Assembly (NCBI RefSeq): GCF_021134715.1
Contig: NC_060024.1
Location: 6,014,001 to 6,078,000, forward strand
Source: Daphnia pulex
Lineage: Eukaryota; Arthropoda; Branchiopoda; Diplostraca; Daphniidae
Direction: 5' to 3'
DNA length: 64,000 bases
A model generated the notes under the pieces. That model ran no database searches, was not told where the DNA came from, and worked only from the letters and a program-made list of their open reading frames with translations. Below, piece after piece: positions 58,561 through 64,000 of the stretch (position 1 is its first letter; every line of letters starts with the position of its first letter). The translations under genes and the position numbers were made by a program.

Positions 58561-59214
58561 GGTTAAAATTTTATTTTAGCTGGCTTTAGTGGACTTACAA
58601 GTTACAAGGTTGGGTTGGGTGATGTGTAATATGGGTGAAGCCGGGATGAACAATCGTACTAAGACCTTGCCATAAAATTGAAATTATCTCTACAAATTTC
58701 CACTTCTCCAGTTTTTTCTTGGGGGAGGGGGGGGGGTTATTTCTAAATTTATTGTGCATTGCGGTGCATTGAATTAATTCCCACTCCCAGTATCTCGTGT
58801 TCCAACTTCCATCTCCCATGATTCTATTCGCTCTATCTTTCCAACTTAACTTAATTAGTAAAATAAATTCATATTGTTTTACTTGGTCACATCTCATATG
58901 CATGAGCAACTTTCAAATAAAAATAAATTTTAAAAAAATTGTTTATTGATTTTCTTGGTTGAATAATTGTAAAGATAATTGAGCATATGTACATGTTTTA
59001 TTACTTTTAACTGCTTTCATTTAGTGATTCTCAAATTGCGCAATCAAGAAATAAAAACAAATCGAATTAGAAAGCTCGGCTTCAGAAATTTTGATTGATT
59101 AATGATTAAAAATAACTGCGGTGACTTTGCTATAGTTAATTACATGACAAATGAAAGACATGACAAATGAAAGACGTTTTGAAACGTTCCTGAGTACAAT
59201 TAAGAAACTAAGGC
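58561..59214. other. Intergenic DNA between the array and the RNF213-like gene
   Basis: The first 180 bp repeat 46920-47100, including the G run at about 58720-58737. The rest is AT-rich 3' flank of the large minus-strand gene, with no further exon seen. Confidence 0.45.
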
Positions 59215-62200
59215 TTATTTTTTGGCAAGTGACTCGGCAATCAGAAGTAAATGTCCGAGATTTTCCATTTTTAGCTCAACAGGAATTCCATCCCATTCGG
59301 GACCTTCAATTTGTCGAATGGCGTACAGCAAAGAATTTTCAGGGGTGAGCCACACAGGGACAGGTTGCGAAGTTGTAACAATATTCACCATTTGCAGTAA
59401 AGTATCTAGAATTCCGCCAGCCTCTGCATCGGCACGCAATTTCTGGCTCGTCAATTTGGCCAAATCTTCAGACAAAACCGCAGTCCAGCCCTCGGGGATT
59501 CGTCCGCCAAAAATATCGTCACCTTTCATACGCGCCATGATGGCTTTAAGTAAACCAAACACGTGACGAACTTGCAATCTCAAATAGCGATTGAGAACGC
59601 TGAGTGTGGCGTTGGACATGTGTCGCTCGGTCAGGATTTGCGCATGCATCAGCTCCTCCAAAACGTCCGAAATGTAATGATTTCGCACTTTGCTGATGAT
59701 GAGCGGCTCCGTATTCGAGTGAAGATGTGTAATGGCAGATATGAGAACAGATCGAGCCTCAGCTAAGCTACGGTTTTTCTCCTGTAATTGTAAAAATAAA
59801 AATTCTAATAAGAGAAAAAAGCAAGTAGTTATTAACTATGTCATACCAAATCGGCAAGGATGAGTTCTTGTAACTGGGGTGGAATCGACGATGGCTGCCA
59901 AACTATCGATCTTCGCTCAAGGACTACCAGATAATTGCCCGATTCCATGTCGTCTTTGAAAACAAATTCGGGGATGACGTCAAGTGCCAAATCTTCTGCA
60001 ATAGTACTGCCTGCCGAACCCAAAACGGCAGCCACAGCAAATGACTCTGCTAGTTGGAGGGTGAGTCGGTCGATGACGTGATCACGGATAAAACGATCGA
60101 CTTCTTCAGTGGGCACGTGAGCGTATAAAGACTCATCAAAGTCGGCCAAAGCTGCTGCACTGCTACAAGATATTCGAACACGACCGGAGCCTGCCCGGCA
60201 AAGAGGCTGGATGAAGTCTGTGAGAGCGATGGACGATGCGGCTTCCACCGCGTGACTCAACAATTGACAGCTGAATGTAGTCTCAGGCAATTCACTGCCG
60301 GCACAAATCAGGATCACAGGAGCTGTTTCGTCCAAAACCGTTTTGGGTCGGACATTGACATCGACTTGTTGGCACTCGAAATAATCCAAGAAAGTTTTCT
60401 TCTCCGCGTTCTCCAACTGACTGAATCGATCCCACAGCTGTTTGAAGCCGTCAAAGAGATGCATCACGTGGTCTCGGGTGGCAACCGGACGTCCGCGATC
60501 TAGAAGGATCGTTTTCTGCGAGACGATTTCCGTGATCTTTTCCAATCCCTGGGCGATGGTCATACGATTAGCTTCTTCTAGAGTTATTTCGCCAAGTAAA
60601 ACGGTGCGAACCAGAGCGACGAAACGCATAGCTTCGCCAAGGTATTGCAAAGCGTTCAGCTTCCGCATCCCGTTGTCGTCGTCCAGCAGGAAATTCAGGA
60701 ACGGGAAATTGAGGCGCAATAGGCCGTTTCTGGCGAGTTCTAGTTGGACGGATTGTCGATCTGCAAAGACTCTTCTAGCGTAGGCCCAGTAGGAAGTTTC
60801 ATTTTTCAGCAAGGATTGATGAAAGGCTTTCGATGGTCCGGCAATGTTTTCAAGTTCTACATCCAGATTCGTCTGTTGAATTAGCAGTCGGGATAAACCA
60901 TTTTCAAAATCTTCTCTCGCCCGTGGTCCGCTTGCGTAGTTGGCCGCATTTGCCGTAAACGAGCCGTCAATCGAATCCAGCAATTTGTGAAGCAACAAGT
61001 GTCCGATGCGGAACTTGTCCGTCATGCTAAGTTGCGGTCTAGAGGTCACCAGTAACTGGCAAAGAAGGTCTAGGTGAACGACGATGTGATTCGACAGGAG
61101 TTGAATGAACGAACGACGATCTTCATTTGCCTTGCGCTCAGTCAGCGGCAACGTAAGAAGAAATTGAGAAATTGCCTCAGGGGTCGTCCGAGGATTCAAA
61201 GCAGCATTCATCAAAGACAAAGAATTGAGCAAAAGGGCAAATCGGGTAACGATCGGTGAACAATTTCTGACGAAAAAAGTTGCCATCAAGGCAGGCGCTC
61301 GTGTCACATGAAAGCCATGGGGTGATTGAAAATCCCGGACAGTGGCCGATCGAACTCCCGCACGAACAATGTGATTGTGACCCAGTGCAACACGACAATT
61401 CACACAAGTAGATGTTGTCATTGGCCGCCCACAGTTGCCAACGCAATTCAAGGTACCGCAGCTGCAAAGATACCAACGAGTTGGTTCCAAGGTGAAACTG
61501 GGCAGGTAGGGATGATTGTCGACACCGGGTAATAGAAATTCGGCTGATGCGACCAGATTAGTAGTCATTACTCTCAGGAAACAGAGTTTCTTCGTCACAA
61601 AGACATCGTTGGCGTGGTAGGCCAATCGGGCGATGAAAGGAGCCCAGTCCGGTTGGAATTCTAGTAGAATAGGATAATGTTGAAAGGCCAATATATCCAA
61701 GAGACTTCCGCTCATCAAGCGTTCTTGAAAAGGATTGGCCGTGAAATCTGCAGACTGAAGAGGGAATCCAAGAGAGAGCGGAGATAGTGTAGCGATGTAA
61801 TCACTAATAAATTTGTGGTGGCTCAGTTCTTTGGCTATTCTTGGATGGCGGAGCATGTTGCTCAATCGAGTCTGATCTCCTTCGCCGGAAGTGAAGCGCA
61901 AGATGAAGAAGAGCAAAGCGTCTGTGACGGATTGATCAGATTGATTTTTCCGCCAACGAGACCACTGAATGATGGCTATTTCAGCTCCACCTGCATTCAC
62001 AGACAGTTGCTGGCGGATGAGTGCTAATTTTCGAATGCGACCAACAGTCCAGTCGCCAGTCATGGCTGCTTGAATGACATCTTCGGATGGCTCATGGTTG
62101 GGCTTCTTCCAGACATCTTGGTCGGCACAAGCGATTAATGCTCGCAAGAAACTTTGAACATTGACATTCAATTCTCGAGTTATCCAGTTGCAACGAATCG

Positions 62201-64000
62201 CCAACAGAAGCTCGTCGATGATTCTAACGCCGGATCGAGTTGATAAGACTGTGCGTATGATGACGGTTAAAAAGCGCCATGACACTCGAAGACGGGAATC
62301 GGAACTTAGAAGGAATTGCAGGAAATCCCGGATGTCGTGCGGATTGTTCTTGTGCTGTTGGATAAAGAGCTCGGCCACTCGTTCGAAGAAGAACATGAAT
62401 TTTTGGTGATCTTGAAATAGTAATTCGACTGTTTCGGCACTGGGTGCCATTAAATGGAGGAACTGGCCTTCTTCTGCACTCAGGGGATGAGTGCAACTTG
62501 AGCAACGCCCTGCATTGGCGACATTTTCTTCTAGCAGTACGATGGAATTATTTGTGGGACATTCTCTCAGAATGTTAGCAAGTTCTTTAGGAGAATCACA
62601 AGTTGACGTGCTCTTAAGCAATGCGTACAAATCGGCCTGGCGGACGAATCTTCTTGCTTCGTTTCCAGTAGCAACTCTTGGCCGAATGATCGAAGTGACA
62701 ACCAACTCCGTCAGTTTCTCAAAGAGTTTCTTGGGCGTCGAAACTTGCAAATCCGGAAGTTTAATTTTCGACTCGGGATCAAATAACAAGACACATTTCA
62801 TGATTCTCAAGCCCAGCCAAACTTGTGGCAAGTCGTCGACGCGATCCAGCAAACTCGACAGGGCCGGACTCACCTAAAAGAGAACCAGAATGTTAAGTAA
62901 TTGCAACACATGTAACAGCAAACGAACGAAAATGCATACTTCGATGGATGAAACTGCTTGCATAAATTTCCCTTGAGAATTGAGGGTATCTGAAGAAGCC
63001 AATGAGGCGAGTGACAAACGAGTCGCAGTCTCCGTGAAAAATGTCCAGTTACGCATCCGGCCAGTAGCACTGCCCCAAATGTCACCATCAGTCACATCCG
63101 CCTTGGCGAACGACGCAATGCTGGCCAGTTCAAGAGCAGCAACCACATCAGCTTCGCGCTGTTCCCACTCGATGAAAAAATTCTTCGGATCTTCAAACAT
63201 ATTGTCCACGATATAACTCATCTTCGACAAGGGCAATTTTTTCAAACAGTGGTGTAAATGTGGAGGGATACGAAGTAAAAACCAATCTAGGAAATAAGCC
63301 TTAATAAAACGCAATTAAAATTAGTTTGAGTTTATCAAAAATGTAAAAAATTGAAACCATACTTCTTTAATTTCCTGTGATTTTGCATCTTCGCTTTTAG
63401 AGACACGATCAAGAAGCCACTGTAACGGTCCGTTAAGATGGGTGTCGAAAGACGCCAGTAAGCGACCGAAGGGTTGCGTGCAAGTGCGGAAACCAATTGG
63501 CATTTGGACAAGGGAATCGGATGAATTGAGCGACATCAGTCGGTCAGGATAGTTGGCGTTGACGAAATCACACCACAGCTTTGTTGAGGACTGGTCAGAA
63601 ATGCGCCAGACGTCACTGACGAGTAAAAGATGAGCCAGTGGATTGCTGATTTTGTGTTTGAAAACACCCCACAGGCCTTCTGTTAACGACGACGATGAAT
63701 CGAAACTGGCGTCGTTTACGGCATCGACCACGTTCCAGGTAATTTGGTTCTTCATTAGCTGTGCCAGCAAACACTCTATTTTTTAAAAATAATTCATTGT
63801 CAGTATTTACCAGTAAAAAGTTAACATTCGGCTTACCTTTCAGTAATTCAATCAAGAGTTGATTGCCCTGCAGTCCCAAGGCCGTCCGTACACCACTGTA
63901 GAACTGGCCCAAGCTTAAACGTAAGCTAGCCAGACTTGTTTGCAAAACTGGACCGAGCATTTCCAGCAGCAATGACTTGAAAGAATCAATCGACATTTTC
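59215..64000 (-). CDS. RNF213/mysterin-like giant protein, C-terminal part (5' end outside window)
   Basis: Five exons are visible: 63837 to beyond 64000, 63363-63775, 62940-63299, 59847-62873 (1,009 codons) and 59215-59781. All junctions are GT-AG and in phase, giving about 1,500 aa to the stop. The recognisable module is an RZ-type zinc finger at about 61370-61490: RWYLCSCGTLNCVGNCGRPM followed by CVNCRVALGHNH. It lies about 670 residues before the C terminus, as in RNF213, where the RZ finger carries E3 ubiquitin-ligase activity. Helical repeats surround it (FQERLMSGSLLDILAFQHYP, DHVMHLFDGFKQLWDRF). No C3HC4 RING pattern is visible in the ~770 residues before the RZ finger, where RNF213 has one. 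The position of the RZ histidine ligand is occupied by threonine within CSCGT. The AAA+ motor, if present, lies beyond 64000. ZNFX1 also has an RZ finger but a different surrounding architecture. The likely role is ubiquitin ligation in immunity or lipid-droplet biology. Confidence 0.8.

Noticed and set aside
59222-62877. Many open frames on the plus strand opposite the RNF213-like exons
   Set aside because: They are shadows of the 1,009-codon minus-strand exon, which has the recognisable RZ finger and proper splice junctions.
1-64000. CRISPR array, operon promoters or bacterial mobile elements
   Set aside because: The DNA is plainly eukaryotic, with spliced genes, and no regularly spaced direct repeats with unique spacers occur.

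Overview
The window is animal nuclear DNA, most likely from a crustacean such as Daphnia. It shows short GT-AG introns of about 55-200 bp, compact multi-exon genes, tandem paralogues, an intron-less tRNA-Ser and AT-rich intergenic DNA with small DNA transposons. The species is inferred from gene style only; no search was run.

Region 1 (about 0.7-22.7 kb) is a tandem array built from two gene types. Three copies encode a type II membrane, glycosyltransferase-like protein with a D-S/T-D motif (two intact, one broken). Three copies encode an SLC26/SulP anion transporter with a STAS domain (all with open spliced frames). A stand-alone CASD1-like SGNH acyltransferase/esterase lies between the first two glycosyltransferase-like genes. 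Two consecutive 5.9-kb units (5.17-11.07 and 11.07-16.96 kb) each hold one glycosyltransferase-like gene and one SLC26 gene. A Golgi glycan-building enzyme, an O-acetyl-type enzyme and sulfate/anion transporters side by side suggest a locus for modified (sulfated or acetylated) glycans; this functional link is inference.

Region 2 (22.7-46 kb) starts with a small PPxY-motif membrane protein and then becomes a graveyard. It holds two BEN-domain genes in decay, other decayed coding loci, a decayed hAT transposase, a truncated F-box/WD copy and a 1.4-kb decayed segment present twice. Nested in these are small transposons with readable ends: a TA-flanked 867-bp element inside a BEN exon, a 468-bp hAT-type element with an 8-bp target duplication inside the hAT gene, and a TTAA-flanked 706-bp element.

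Region 3 (46-58.5 kb, minus strand) is an array of F-box/WD40 genes resembling the beta-TrCP/Slimb class, with F-box, divergent propeller and a shared C-terminal block. Two are intact (473 and 456 aa) and one carries a single-base frameshift. CUB-domain exons, one apparently usable and two decayed, lie upstream of copies. A 364-bp element with perfect 131-bp inverted arms sits in the array.

Region 4 (59.2-64.0 kb, minus strand) is the last ~1,500 codons of a very large RNF213/mysterin-like protein with an RZ-type zinc finger; its 5' part lies beyond the window.

Several frame breaks are single-base changes in A or T runs, so some 'pseudogenes' may be assembly errors. Exon maps below come from reading splice sites and checking that phases close.
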